Assembly: GCA_005223375.1 (NCBI GenBank)
Contig: RXOD01003978.1
Span: 1-33,643, forward strand
Source of the DNA: Amoebophrya sp. AT5.2
Lineage: Eukaryota; Sar; Dinophyceae; Syndiniales; Amoebophryaceae
Length of the DNA stretch: 33,643 bases
Direction: 5' to 3'
Shown here: positions 17,297-27,124 of the stretch, piece by piece
Layout: each line of letters starts with the position of its first letter
Numbering within the stretch: the stretch's first letter is position 1
Notes under the pieces: generated by a model
What the model was told of the DNA's origin: nothing
Databases searched by the model: none
Seen by the model: only the letters and a program-made list of their open reading frames with translations
Position numbers and translations under genes: made by a program

Positions 17297-20266
17297 ATGT
17301 TAGCGAAGCAAGACTCTCTTCTCGCCGCGGGAGCGCAACTGTCAGGCTCCACTACGGCTACCTCCGCTCCTCCAGCTGCAAACTATGGAGACCAAGCTCC
17401 GCCTGATACAGATTTTCCTTCGACAACGTTGGCGGCGGTTCCCTGCTCCTCTCAGGATTTCAACAGAGGGGCTCCAGTGGTCTCCGTGAGGAACAAGAAG
17501 AGCGTCAAGGTCGTCGATCCGCGCAGCCGCAACAGAAGCAGTCCTAAAGAACAAGACCACGAGGATGACCCCCACGCCGTGCTGCGCGAAAGTGGACGAC
17601 CGCGCCTCATCGAAATGCAGCACACCCACACACAAAGTTCCACTTCCACAAACTCAAACATCAGTAATACAAACAATCGATCGTCCTCCACGACGAGTGC
17701 GCCCTTCGGCACCGCAGACGACACGATCAAGGTCGCACGGGTGTGTCATGTCATGTTGCCGTTCCGGAAAGCTAAGGAGCTGGAACAAACGCAAGCCCCC
17801 GTGCACTCTAAAATCGCGCAACGCCTCTTCGTCACCTCCCTCCCCGCCGCGTTCCTCGTGTGCGTTCTGTTCTGGTTCCTCGTATTTCCGAAGCAAGTTG
17901 CGCGAGCAAACGAGAAGAACAAATCCGTACTAGCCGAAGACGATTTCCTCTACGTGAAGGTGCTGTCGCATGGGGTAACTTTCGCGCTGATGGCGGCGGA
18001 TGCATGCTGCAATAACCAGAGACTGAAGCTGAAAGACGGTGTGCACGTGCTGACACTGGGTCTCTGCTATGGCATGTTCACGCTCGTCGCCTACTTTCTG
18101 ACTCTCGAGGTCAGTTGCAGTAGGGTATGCGACAATGCCGTGGAACCTGAATCGGAGACGAGCAGCTGCCGCCCGATGACGAACGCTGAGCTGGAGGGAA
18201 GAACCGTCGCGGAGAAAAGCACCGACGTGAGGTCCATGTGCAACTACTTTTACGGAACATTAAACTGGGCGAACGTCTGGAGTACGCTTATCATGGGCTG
18301 CGTGTTTCTGCTTTGTTTCCTGCCGATGCTTTTCTTGGCGTTCTGGATGTGCATTTTGGATCGGCGGTGGCGGACAATGGTTGCAAATGGAAATGCCCCT
18401 TCAACAGCAGGCGTCTCAGAGCCGTCGTCGCCCGTGGTAGCAGCGGTTGAGAGCGAGCTGGAATTTGTGTGCGCGCGAGATGACGAGATGCGGGATCCTC
18501 ACCTACATCAAGACGTCGAGTCGGATGCTGAGCTACGCCGCCCGAGCATAGGCACGACGGTTGGAGCTGTGGGCGGGAACAAGGAAGCCAGCTCGTCAGG
18601 CAGTAAGTCGTCGCTGACGCGGGGAAAATCGCGATCCCGATCGGAATCGTCGCTATCACTAGCAGCAGGAGCGGGGACCGCCGGTGAAGCGACCACATTG
18701 TTGCAGGACGTAGATCATGACCAAGCTGCAACATCAGACTCAGGTTCACACCTTCAAAAGGCAAAGCAGGAGATCGATAGAAGTGGGCAGGATCAAATAC
18801 AAACCAGTACAACCGGGCGCGCACCCACCCGTGCCCAATACTCGAACGCAGACGTCCACGACGCTCCTATCCTCCACGCTGGCACTGCGTCATCAACGAC
18901 ATCTGCCGCGGTTGCCGGCGTTCCTCTGTTCAACAGGATATCCCTCCCCCTGGTGGACACGATTTTCCGTCCTAGCTCTTCGCTCGGTTTCGGTTCTTCA
19001 CTCAGCAACCGGCTCTCCGAGGATTTTGGCAGCTTCTTCCGGAGCGGTTCGCTGGCGATACACAAAGCCGAATCCCTCCGTCTGTATGGGAAGCACGGCT
19101 GGCGCAAGGCGCTCTTCCGCGACGGAGGGAAGGCGCGTTCCCCGTTGATTTTCTTGCGGCGGTTGATCGAGAATCCCCGCGAGGTTTTCGAGCTGGACAA
19201 AATGTCGCACTTGGAGTTTCTCGAATGCTACGGGGGCTCCGGGCTGGCGTGTTTGAAAAACACAAACGACTTCGACGAGGTGCTGGACGAGGTCATGAAA
19301 CGAGAACGAAGTAGCAGTGCAGAAAGCGACCCCAACCTGGACCTTCAAGTAGTAGTTCAAACGTCCACGTCCTCTTCCAATACGGGCGAGGACCCGCCCT
19401 CTCCATCCACCGCCGCTGTCGTGTTCGAAGAAATTGGTGACTCGTCCGTCGCCGGGCCAGCGGGCCAGCGTGGAGTAGCTGTCAGCTCAGCATTGAGGAG
19501 TACAGAAGCAGTAGCAGCACGAGCGCCGTCAGCTGATGATAGACCACCGCTCCCGGCACGACCGGCCTCGCCCGTATCAGCACAACCGCGGGGAAGCACT
19601 TTGATTACCAGTGGTGTAGATTTCGGACGTGTCAACACAAACGTCTTCGTGAAGAAGCGCGGCATCAGTAGAGCTCGTGTCCCCAAGAAACCCGCTGACG
19701 GTTGTTGCGAAGCAGTCATGGTAGGTTCCTCAGCATCAACCGGTGGCGGTGCAGAACATCAGATTCAGACCGCGGTGACGAAGGTTGCCAGCGGAGTGAG
19801 CGCCACATCCACGACCGCATCATGGGTACAGCTGCAGCAAGGAACGTCGATCACCACTTCACACAATGGGGGCAACGTGAGGCCTGCTTTCCTTTACCTC
19901 CGCACCCTCTTCTTCCTGGTGGCGCTCGGGATTCTGGTCATCTCCCTGACGCAGTGGTGGCGGGTGGCGAGCGCGTGGTTCTGCTACATCACGCACTGGA
20001 GCCTAGTGCTGCAGGTTGTTTACTTGGGAATGGCGGCGTATTCCACGTGGTGCGCGCAGGAAGATCTGCGGAGAATGCTGCTGCACGTCGAGAGCGCGTC
20101 CGACCACGACGAGAAGAGGTGGACGGGCAGAGAATTACAGGAAGCGGCGGCGGGCGAGGTCGAGGAAACGAGGGATGTAACGGGGGAGCCAGCAGAGGCC
20201 CGCGCCGGTGTCAAGACCGCGTCTCGTTTCCACGCTGTTGGTGCGCTTGCGCCGCAACCGCATTAG
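17297..20266 (+). CDS. Rolling-stone/AIG1-like multi-pass membrane protein, apparently permuted
   Basis: 989 residues from the first ATG (17297); the frame extends upstream only with non-ATG codons. Membrane segments lie near residues 177-197 (LFVTSLPAAFLVCVLFWFLV), 222-240 (SHGVTFALMAADACC), 248-270 (LGLCYGMFTLVAYFL), 328-355, 865-888 (LYLRTLFFLVALGILVISL) and 895-918 (FCYITHWSLVLQVVYLGMAA). The first four resemble the second half of the rolling-stone/FAR-17a family: a conserved HxxN-like histidine at 225, then a Tyr-x-x-Leu-Asn-Trp element (FYGTLNW, about 319). The last two resemble the family's first half (FxYLTNW, here FCYITHW). About 500 Ser/Gly/acidic residues separate the two parts. 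The molecular role of the family is poorly defined. Assignment rests on pattern resemblance, so moderate confidence. Confidence 0.72.
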   Translation: MLAKQDSLLAAGAQLSGSTTATSAPPAANYGDQAPPDTDFPSTTLAAVPCSSQDFNRGAPVVSVRNKKSVKVVDPRSRNRSSPKEQDHEDDPHAVLRESGRPRLIEMQHTHTQSSTSTNSNISNTNNRSSSTTSAPFGTADDTIKVARVCHVMLPFRKAKELEQTQAPVHSKIAQRLFVTSLPAAFLVCVLFWFLVFPKQVARANEKNKSVLAEDDFLYVKVLSHGVTFALMAADACCNNQRLKLKDGVHVLTLGLCYGMFTLVAYFLTLEVSCSRVCDNAVEPESETSSCRPMTNAELEGRTVAEKSTDVRSMCNYFYGTLNWANVWSTLIMGCVFLLCFLPMLFLAFWMCILDRRWRTMVANGNAPSTAGVSEPSSPVVAAVESELEFVCARDDEMRDPHLHQDVESDAELRRPSIGTTVGAVGGNKEASSSGSKSSLTRGKSRSRSESSLSLAAGAGTAGEATTLLQDVDHDQAATSDSGSHLQKAKQEIDRSGQDQIQTSTTGRAPTRAQYSNADVHDAPILHAGTASSTTSAAVAGVPLFNRISLPLVDTIFRPSSSLGFGSSLSNRLSEDFGSFFRSGSLAIHKAESLRLYGKHGWRKALFRDGGKARSPLIFLRRLIENPREVFELDKMSHLEFLECYGGSGLACLKNTNDFDEVLDEVMKRERSSSAESDPNLDLQVVVQTSTSSSNTGEDPPSPSTAAVVFEEIGDSSVAGPAGQRGVAVSSALRSTEAVAARAPSADDRPPLPARPASPVSAQPRGSTLITSGVDFGRVNTNVFVKKRGISRARVPKKPADGCCEAVMVGSSASTGGGAEHQIQTAVTKVASGVSATSTTASWVQLQQGTSITTSHNGGNVRPAFLYLRTLFFLVALGILVISLTQWWRVASAWFCYITHWSLVLQVVYLGMAAYSTWCAQEDLRRMLLHVESASDHDEKRWTGRELQEAAAGEVEETRDVTGEPAEARAGVKTASRFHAVGALAPQPH

Positions 20267-21542
20267 CGATCGGGCACGATACTCATGGTCGCACATGTGC
20301 GAGTCACGGCCGAGCAGATGCGCCGACGAGACAAGTCAGTGGAATTTACTACACTAGCTTGGTACTCAGCGTTATTAGTAAAAGTTGTGCTTTAGCTTTC
20401 TGCTTCTGCCTGGGCGCTCACGCTGCATGATTTTGTGGAGTCTGTGTCTCGCTCTCTGGCTCTACTCGGACGGTATTAGTTCCACTTCCGCTGACTTGGA
20501 GGCACCTCCGAGGGCTTGACCAAGCCGGGCTGCTACGAGCGCTGTTCCTGTTCGTGTAAGGACACTAAGTGACTTGATGATGCTCGTCAAGAATAGCGAC
20601 CGCTGCGACCCACTGCGTTCTCTTTCACGCTCAGTATCTATGAAGATAAAGTTCTAGCAGTAGCATCTCCGATTCAAGGTCGTCGTCGATGCATTCGAAC
20701 TGGGACTGGTGCTGCTGACGATGTACTAGTGGTGTTTAGTTTTTGTGATCGTTGACGACCCATCAATCCCAAACTTACTACAAATAAATTCAACAGAGAT
20801 GAGATGCCAGCTTAAAGGGAATTGCATGTTGAAATTTTAGGCCAGCATCATGACTTTGACCGACCGCCACGTTTGGTGAGCGAAATCGAATACAGAAACC
20901 ATTCATCCATCCGACGCGAAAATTGAGACTCCGACGTAAACTTGAGGATAGAACCTCAGTTGAGAGGTGAAAAAAAAAGTAAATGAGTCGGCCTTCACTA
21001 TCTACTTCATGCATGCTGGTCTTCTGAAGTAGATCCCACAAGTGAAAGAATCGCAATGCTTGACGATCCTGACATCGTGTCGCGTGTGTCGATTAAAACT
21101 CGAATGAAATTTAGATTCATTTTTACGGCGCTGCCATAGAGATAGACGTTAACTAAACCGAGATTCACTGGTAGAGAAAGAAACGGAAATGGGCTAAATC
21201 GTGTGCATGTTGAGCCGGATGATTAAGGGCGTCAAACTAAAAGTAAAAACAAGGAAGTACAAGAGACAGATGAATAGATAAGTCGTTGATAGAAGTCTTA
21301 GTGGTCCGCCCTACTTGATATCATCTTCATCTTCGAACACCGACTTCTAGTAGCGTCCAACTACAACTGAATGTGAATCATATCTACTGCCTGAATCGAA
21401 ACACATTCCCTTTCACTCGGCTACGGCTACGTCAAGTAACCGAGCAAGAGCACTTTCAACACTCTTCATCTTGGAGGAAAATAGAAATACGAATCACATC
21501 CACGACAGAACCACTTCCACACAATCCATCGCAACAACCGAA
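20267..21542. other. Long intergenic spacer
   Basis: About 1.3 kb with no convincing frame on either strand; the longest (20790-21056, minus, 88 residues) lacks coding character. The GC content falls relative to the genes. A short A run lies at 20970. No tandem repeats or RNA gene were recognised. Confidence 0.55.
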
Positions 21543-23621
21543 ATGGTCGTAGGATTCTTCTGGCGGCGTCCACAGCTTGTGGCGCTTTCGGCGATTGTAA
21601 CGTGGTGGAGCTCCTTCTTCATCTTCAGTTGGGAAGCGCTCGCCATGCGTCCGTCGGCGCCGAACTGGTTGTTTTCTGGAGAGCAGACTGCGGAGTGGGC
21701 CAGGGTCTGTGCAGCCGTACGCAACCAAGTGGACCCTGAGATTGACGGCGCAAGGGCGGTGGAACGCGCGAATGGAAATTTCGATGACTGGCGTTCCGGT
21801 CCGCGCGGCCTGAGTACGCGAGCTAACGAGTTTGCCACGGAGTTGCGGCAGCGCAACGATCATCGCGTCTTAAACGGTTTGGCGGCGGACCGGCAGGACG
21901 GCGAACAAGTGATCGACCGGGTGCAGTACCTGGCTCAAAAATCTGTTCTCGAGCTACGTCGCATGGGATTTGATAGGCCGGACGAGGTGAAAACTGTGCT
22001 AATGGAGTGCTTCGGTGTGATGGACGCCGCGCGACGGCGCCCAGAAATTGCGGCTCCGGCGGTTCTTGATGCCGATGCTGCTGCGCCGCCTGAGGCCGAA
22101 CCACACCCAGCTGCTCCAAACGCCAAACGGCAACGGTGTTTGGGTCCCGCCGGTGCTGCAGCGGAGGCAGCTGATCCAAGGTAAGCACGACCCACGTTCT
22201 GGGTCATGTTGGTACGCATATCGAAGGTTGTTAAGTGGTAGGGGTAGTTGCTCGTGACAAACCGTGCGGCAATTTGCTTACTTAAGTACTACCATTTATT
22301 GCGACTACGTGCATAAAACTAAAAGTGAGTGTGAATCTGGCTCTGCTTGTTCTGATGCCAGCAGCGCGACCGGACATAGCACGAACAAAGAAATCTCAAG
22401 ATGAAGAAACTCACAATACCCGACGAAGATCCCCAACGCCGCTCGTACAGGCATGCGGGAGCCGTTGCTGCTGACCGTGGCCGTACCAAGGAAGACATGC
22501 GCACGAACGAGATTGTACGGAACGCAGAACAGTATTTGATGCGGCATGTGGCGTGGGCGAACCGAAGTGAAACCGAATCCGTTCGGTTGGCTGATTTTTC
22601 CGGAATTTTCGACGAGCCGCGCTATCATGAACAGCGGAACGAACAAGACTCGTTTAGGCGTATCATGCTGAACCCGCCTGAAGAAGACAGCGTGTTTTCC
22701 GACGAAGTGCTGCCAGGACTGCATCTGGGTAGTTTCACGAACTTGCATTTGGGGCTACGCCAGATCGCATCGCGTCGGTGGAACGCTTACATGGGGCTGC
22801 CCGGAACGGTCAGGTGGGAATCCATCCACCCAGACGTGAATTTTGTTGTCGCAGCCGTGAACTTCGCGCTCCATTCCCCAGTCCTCAATTCTGCCGGTCA
22901 TGGTCGTTACTTGCGCCGCCAGCTGGAGCTGCGCCAGCAGGCTGATCAAGGTCCGACGGAGAGGGAAATGGCCGCTGACGTGCTCGATAGCGTCAAGGAG
23001 GCCCGGGATGCCTACAATGCCCATGTCGCGGCCCGCCGCGTGGCAGGTCCTGGCTGGGGCGCGCCCGTCCCCACAGATCTTACCGGTGAGCAGTGGGAGC
23101 TCTTCCGACGATGGGGCGCGGGTCCGGGCAAGGGGAACGCCGCGAAGGCGACCGCGCAGGCGAACGCCCTCCCGCAGGACGGCTGCAGCGCCATTCCTGA
23201 CTTGCGAGCGCTAGAATTCAGTGACGACGAGTATGCCCGCATCGAGGACACCAAACTGTACCAAGTCGCGCTGACGCAGAGGACTGGCGAGGAGCGGCCC
23301 CCGGACGTGTCCGAGGCGTCTCTTAATGTGGGCGACAACGAGCTGCTTCGGGCCATCCGACTGGTGCAACTGGTCCGCGCTGCTGGCCAGCGCGTCTTCG
23401 TTGGGTGCGCCCAGGGGATGGACAGATCTGCCACGGTGATGATCGCGTACGTGATGCTGGAGTACGACGTGGGTTTTCCGACGGCAGTGGCATTCGTGCA
23501 GGCGAAGCGCCGTGTGGTCGGAGGAGCGTCGATGGTAGGGTATCCCGCGTACCGTCAGGCGATTCGCAGCGCGATGAATGGAGCGGGGCGCACAGATCTC
23601 GCGAACAGTGTGCCACAGTGA
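21543..23621 (+). CDS. Membrane-anchored dual-specificity-phosphatase-like protein, two exons
   Basis: Join 21543-22180 with 22391-23621 (phase 2) for about 622 residues. The start is the first ATG; it gives MVVGFFWRRPQLVALSAIVT, a signal peptide or anchor to about residue 34. Residues 35-230 are Arg/Ala/Glu-rich and unrecognised. The C-terminus holds the CX5R loop in VFVGCAQGMDRSATVMIAYVM (Cys552, Arg558), followed by a helix and AVAFVQAKRRVV, the layout of dual-specificity phosphatases, which hydrolyse phosphoryl esters through a cysteinyl-phosphate. The His that usually precedes the Cys is Gly. The general-acid Asp is not obvious. If the exons are not joined, exon 2 alone encodes 406 residues from the ATG at 22401. 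A secretory or lumenal location would be unusual for a phosphatase of this class. Confidence 0.7.
22181..22390 (+). other. Probable intron in the phosphatase-like gene
   Basis: 210 nt. The donor is a canonical GTAAGC at the end of a frame that would otherwise stop four bases later. The only acceptor that keeps phase and avoids the TAG at 22377 is the AG at 22389-22390 (CGAACAAAG). That acceptor has no pyrimidine tract, so the 3' boundary is weaker than the 5' one. Confidence 0.55.
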
Positions 23622-25246
23622 GGGAAATAAGGGAGACGTGGACACAGGACACTGCGGTAGGCGTTACAAAACAAAAAGAGGGCACGCGACTTCTCTCCGT
23701 GCTTTTGTGGACGGGCCATTTTGTTCTGGATGAATAGAGTGGTGCCTTGATGCTCTGCCGACTTTTTTGAAAAGGACCAGGCCACTGGGTAGGCGGTCGG
23801 ATACTTAAATGTAAACCAAGCAGTTGAAACTTTGACCACTTGATTGTACTGACATATATACGCTTGCGCTTCTTGTTCTTTCTTATTTTTGATCAGAGAA
23901 ATCTCTACCCGAATGAAGTTTTTATGGTGCACGCCCTCGGGGCGCCCTGGCCTCGCTGCTTGAGCAGAGGGCCGCCCAGTGCAACGACCGGCAACGTAAG
24001 GAAATCCAGGGAGTGGAGGACGAGATCGAGAGTCAACAGAGCAGCTATGATTTGTGCATGTGCTGGGCAATAATTGGACCTCCCAAGAATCACTGCGACT
24101 ACAGCGAGGCATCTCATCATGCGCCGACGTGTTCTCCGTGCCTGTGCCTGAACCTGGTGAAATTGCGCCAGGGGGTCGACTTGGTGAGAAAAAAAGCGAT
24201 GACGCAGTGCCAGCGCTTTCCAATTTCTGCGCGCCGATCTACTCACGGCCTTCAGTAGCCAGACTAAGCGAGTCGCTGCCCCTACCTTGGTACAGGTTAT
24301 ACCTAAAGAAAAACCGCCGAAGTCAGCGGCGTTGAAATGGTGACGACCCCCAGCCGCGACGGGTCACCGCTGGCACGGGCTGACGCCCGGGCGCCGGTGT
24401 GCCAACGTTTTTCTGGGTGTGCAGCTATGTCGCGTGGCCCATGCGGGTGCGACCGTGCTGTCGATCTCGACCTCGTCAGCACTCCATCGATCGTCCCGAC
24501 CAGCCCACTTGTTGTTTCCGCTGGCCGCCAAGCTCCTCATCCTCCTCTTCCTCCAGCACGGTCGGAGTCGCAAGGCATACAAACATAAACAACCACCCGA
24601 GCAGCAACGCCCCCAGCCGCACCGGCGCGCGGACATGTATCTATGGCCCCTTGTCGCTGTATGACGTGAAGGAGGGGGGCACGTTCTGCATGCAGCAAGT
24701 CGAAGGCCCTAGGCCGAGATGGGTGCGGGCCGAGCCCCGAGGGTTACCCGGTCGCCCCGGTCGGTGCGCCGCTTGAAGATCATGGTCATGGACGTTCGTC
24801 GCTTGGCGGGCCGGGTCGGTGTCGCAAGGCTCGCGATGGGAGCAGGACAGTCGCTGGGCCGTTCAGCCCCGCATCGTCGGCCTGATGAGTGACGGGAATG
24901 GTCTGAAGCTGGTGCCACAGCGAGAATCACAACGAGCATCCGGGGCAACACCTTCGCCTGACTGCGCTCCCTCCGGCGCTTTCAGGAGCTTGTGAAGGAG
25001 GCCGCAAAGAAGACACGCGAAGAAGCGCGTCGCACAGGCCTCAGCGTTGTTCTGGCTGTCGATAAACTGCGGGCGCAGCATGCTGCTGAGGTGGAGGACT
25101 TGGAGAGGGCTCTTTTGCGCGAGCGCGCAGCAGAAAAGCTCCACATCCATGGCGCGCAAGCCAGCGCCATCCACACTTGAGCAAGCTTCTCGCGAAGATC
25201 ACCGGCAGCGGAGACACACAGGACACAGACAAAAAGACGAGACAGG

Positions 25247-25478
25247 GTAAGTCTAAGTGGGCGCTTGTTAAGCTTTGCCTCAGGTTCGTCACTAGAATAC
25301 ATAGGAAGAAGCTTAGAAGCCATAGGGAAGGCCATTAGTTACAGTGTGGCCATTGACAGGACCAAGATCAAGATGGAGCCTCTTAGCGTGCCTAATGATA
25401 CGTGTATTTGAATTGGTCTGCGGCTGGCTGTTCTGTAGCTTGGGCTCGATTCTGAGTTGGATTTTTTTTTTCTGGCAG
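25247..25478 (+). other. Strong candidate intron
   Basis: 232 nt. The donor is GTAAGT and the 3' end has nine or more consecutive T residues, then CTGGCAG at 25478, the best acceptor in the window. The downstream exon opens with ISSAARWATFHTDEE in frame 0. A join to the upstream frame-2 coiled-coil frame is in phase but passes the TGA at 25178. Confidence 0.65.
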
Positions 25479-25982
25479 ATTTCATCAGCAGCGCGGTGGG
25501 CAACTTTCCACACGGACGAAGAGACCGCGGATGCTGAAGAAACGAGAGCGACGGAGTGCGGGCGGTGGCGGGACATCGGCGAGGCAGGGACGCTGCTGGA
25601 GAAACAAGCGCAGGAGCAGGCGCGCCGACCCGGGCCGTACTACGTGGGCCAGGACCGCGACCGGAGGAAGCCGCCCGCGCTGCCGATCCCTGCAGCGCAT
25701 CGCAACGCAAGCCGGTTTGACGGCGTTCCCCGCGTTCATCTCCGGAACTTCGCCGCTGTGCGGGTCCGTGGATGCCGAACAGTACTACGCGCGTCGTGGT
25801 TTTGCTTCTTAGATAGGATGGAGGAGGATGTCGCCCCTATTTCAACCGACGCCAGCACTACCGGGAAGCCTGGGCTTGGTATTTGCATAGAACTTGGCAT
25901 GTGTGGGCACTACTGCCACTGGCCGCCGCAGTGCTTTTGCTGCCGACGATCATCTACGAACTGCGCTACAATTATGGGCGCG

Positions 25983-26040
25983 GTTGAAGGTGGTGACGAA
26001 GGACGTGAGAGAACTGCGCGCGGTCTTTTGATTGCGATAG
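25983..26040 (+). other. Candidate short intron
   Basis: 58 nt, GTTGAAGG to GCGATAG. It joins the membrane-span segment (ELRYNYGR) in phase to the acidic tail (EKEKDESESD) and removes the TGA at 25985. Its size and GT-AG ends fit; the donor is weak. Confidence 0.5.
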
Positions 26041-26195
26041 AGAAAGAGAAAGATGAAAGCGAAAGTGATGAAAGTGATAGGCGGCAGAGGACCGCCGTGA
26101 CCTATTCGCTCACGGACGAAGAGACTCCGGACCCCTTCGCCACGACAATGATTGAGCAACGGAGGACAACCGTGTGGCCGTGGCCGTCGTGGTAG

Positions 26196-27090
26196 AGGAC
26201 AGTCAGACCTCAGAAGCCAGCTGCTGCCGACGAAACCGAAAGCGAGGGCGATCGGGTCTCATATTAAAGAAACTCGCCGTGCTGCTCCATGCTTATTTGC
26301 TCTCTTTAAGTCATTAGCTACCCCTTTCAGATTCAGCGACGCAGCTTCCGCAGAGGACGCAAGACTCTGCCAACCGAAGAAACTGACCTTGCAGCATGTC
26401 TCTCAATTAATGCAGCTGTGGCGTCCTCTCATTGGCATGAATGTGATGACGCGTACGCATTGCGTTGCCATTGTGTGAAGTAGGGCGTAGATCAGTCTCA
26501 ATCTGCAAACTCATGCGCGTGCTCAACTCTCTAGAAGTAGAGTCCACGCGTTGGCGCCGTCTCCAGTCCTGCAGTACAGTGCAGTGCACTGCATAAGCTT
26601 GGCTGCCGATTTATTCGATCAGACGATCAGAACTAGAAGCGCGGCCCCGCTACAGCGGGAGAGTTCGCTGCTCGTCGAATAGAAAGTCGCTAATCCGTAT
26701 CCGAACACTGGCGATGCGAGTCAGAGTCTGCGCGTTTCTTTGCGTAAGTAAGTATTGCGCTGTGAGTTCATACTTTTACTGTAAAATAAGTATGAACTCA
26801 CAGAGCAGGTCTCCTGTACCTGTTTGCCTTTTTTTATGGGGCGGACGGTTCACGCACCCACTCATGAGTGTTCTTTCTTATTCGTCGTGCGTCGTCCGAC
26901 GTTCGAGTAAAGCTATACTACATAGTGTAAAAATAAATGCGGGAAAGCGACCAAAAAGAAGCTCCCGGGAGATCAGCAATATGATATGGATATCCATCTG
27001 ACGTTCCGCCATCTTTCGCCGGTTTCGCTCCCTATTTACGCCCCTAGTTCTTTCATCCTAGCCCTCTAGTTCCCTATCTCTTCAGGCTTG
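26196..27090. other. Intergenic spacer with palindromes
   Basis: No convincing gene on either strand. It holds a 14-bp perfect palindrome (TGCAGTGCACTGCA, 26580-26593) and a long hairpin at 26760-26803. Small frames at 26152-26478 and 26714-27001 lack coding character. Confidence 0.55.
26760..26803. repeat. Perfect 16-bp hairpin
   Basis: The arm CTGTGAGTTCATACTT at 26760-26775 pairs exactly with 26788-26803 around a 12-nt loop. Two further pairs resume beyond a single mismatch. It lies in a spacer about 320 nt before the kinase gene. Confidence 0.9.
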
Positions 27091-27106
27091 ATTATCATTA
27101 TTTCAG
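27091..27106 (+). promoter_or_regulatory. Putative splice acceptor
   Basis: ATTATCATTATTTCAG followed by AAC, 18 nt before the ATG of the kinase. A second CTTCAG lies at 27079-27084. Either could serve as a trans-splice site. Confidence 0.5.
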
Positions 27107-27124
27107 AACTCAAAGCGCTAATAT

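Larger units (their letters stand above)
23897..26195 (+). other. Patchwork of coding-like segments: unresolved multi-exon gene or decaying gene
   Basis: Short protein-like segments follow one another in changing + frames. 23917-24053 encodes ASLLEQRAAQCNDRQRKEI, coiled-coil-like. 24126-24334 gives DVFSVPVPEPGEIAPGG. About 24350-24661 gives a hydrophobic AHLLFPLAAKLLILLFLQHG. 24717-24890 gives RRLKIMVMDVRRLAGRVGV. 24962-25180 gives an amphipathic VKEAAKKTREEARRTG... helix ending in TGA. 25479 to about 25760 gives TFHTDEETADAEETRATEC and then PYYVGQDRDRRKPPA. 25817-25982 gives a membrane span, WALLPLAAAVLLLPTIIYE. 26041-26195 gives the acidic ESESDESDRRQRTAVTYSL to a stop. Some joints have excellent splice signals, others do not; a TGA at 25178 interrupts the coiled coil. 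I recognise no family. A coiled-coil protein with one or two membrane spans is the best description. Confidence 0.42.

Noticed and set aside
23713..23730. Possible spliced-leader-like sequence (GGGCCATTTTGTTCTGG)
   Set aside because: Only GCCATTTTG matches the dinoflagellate leader as I remember it; there is no flanking RNA gene structure or acceptor context.
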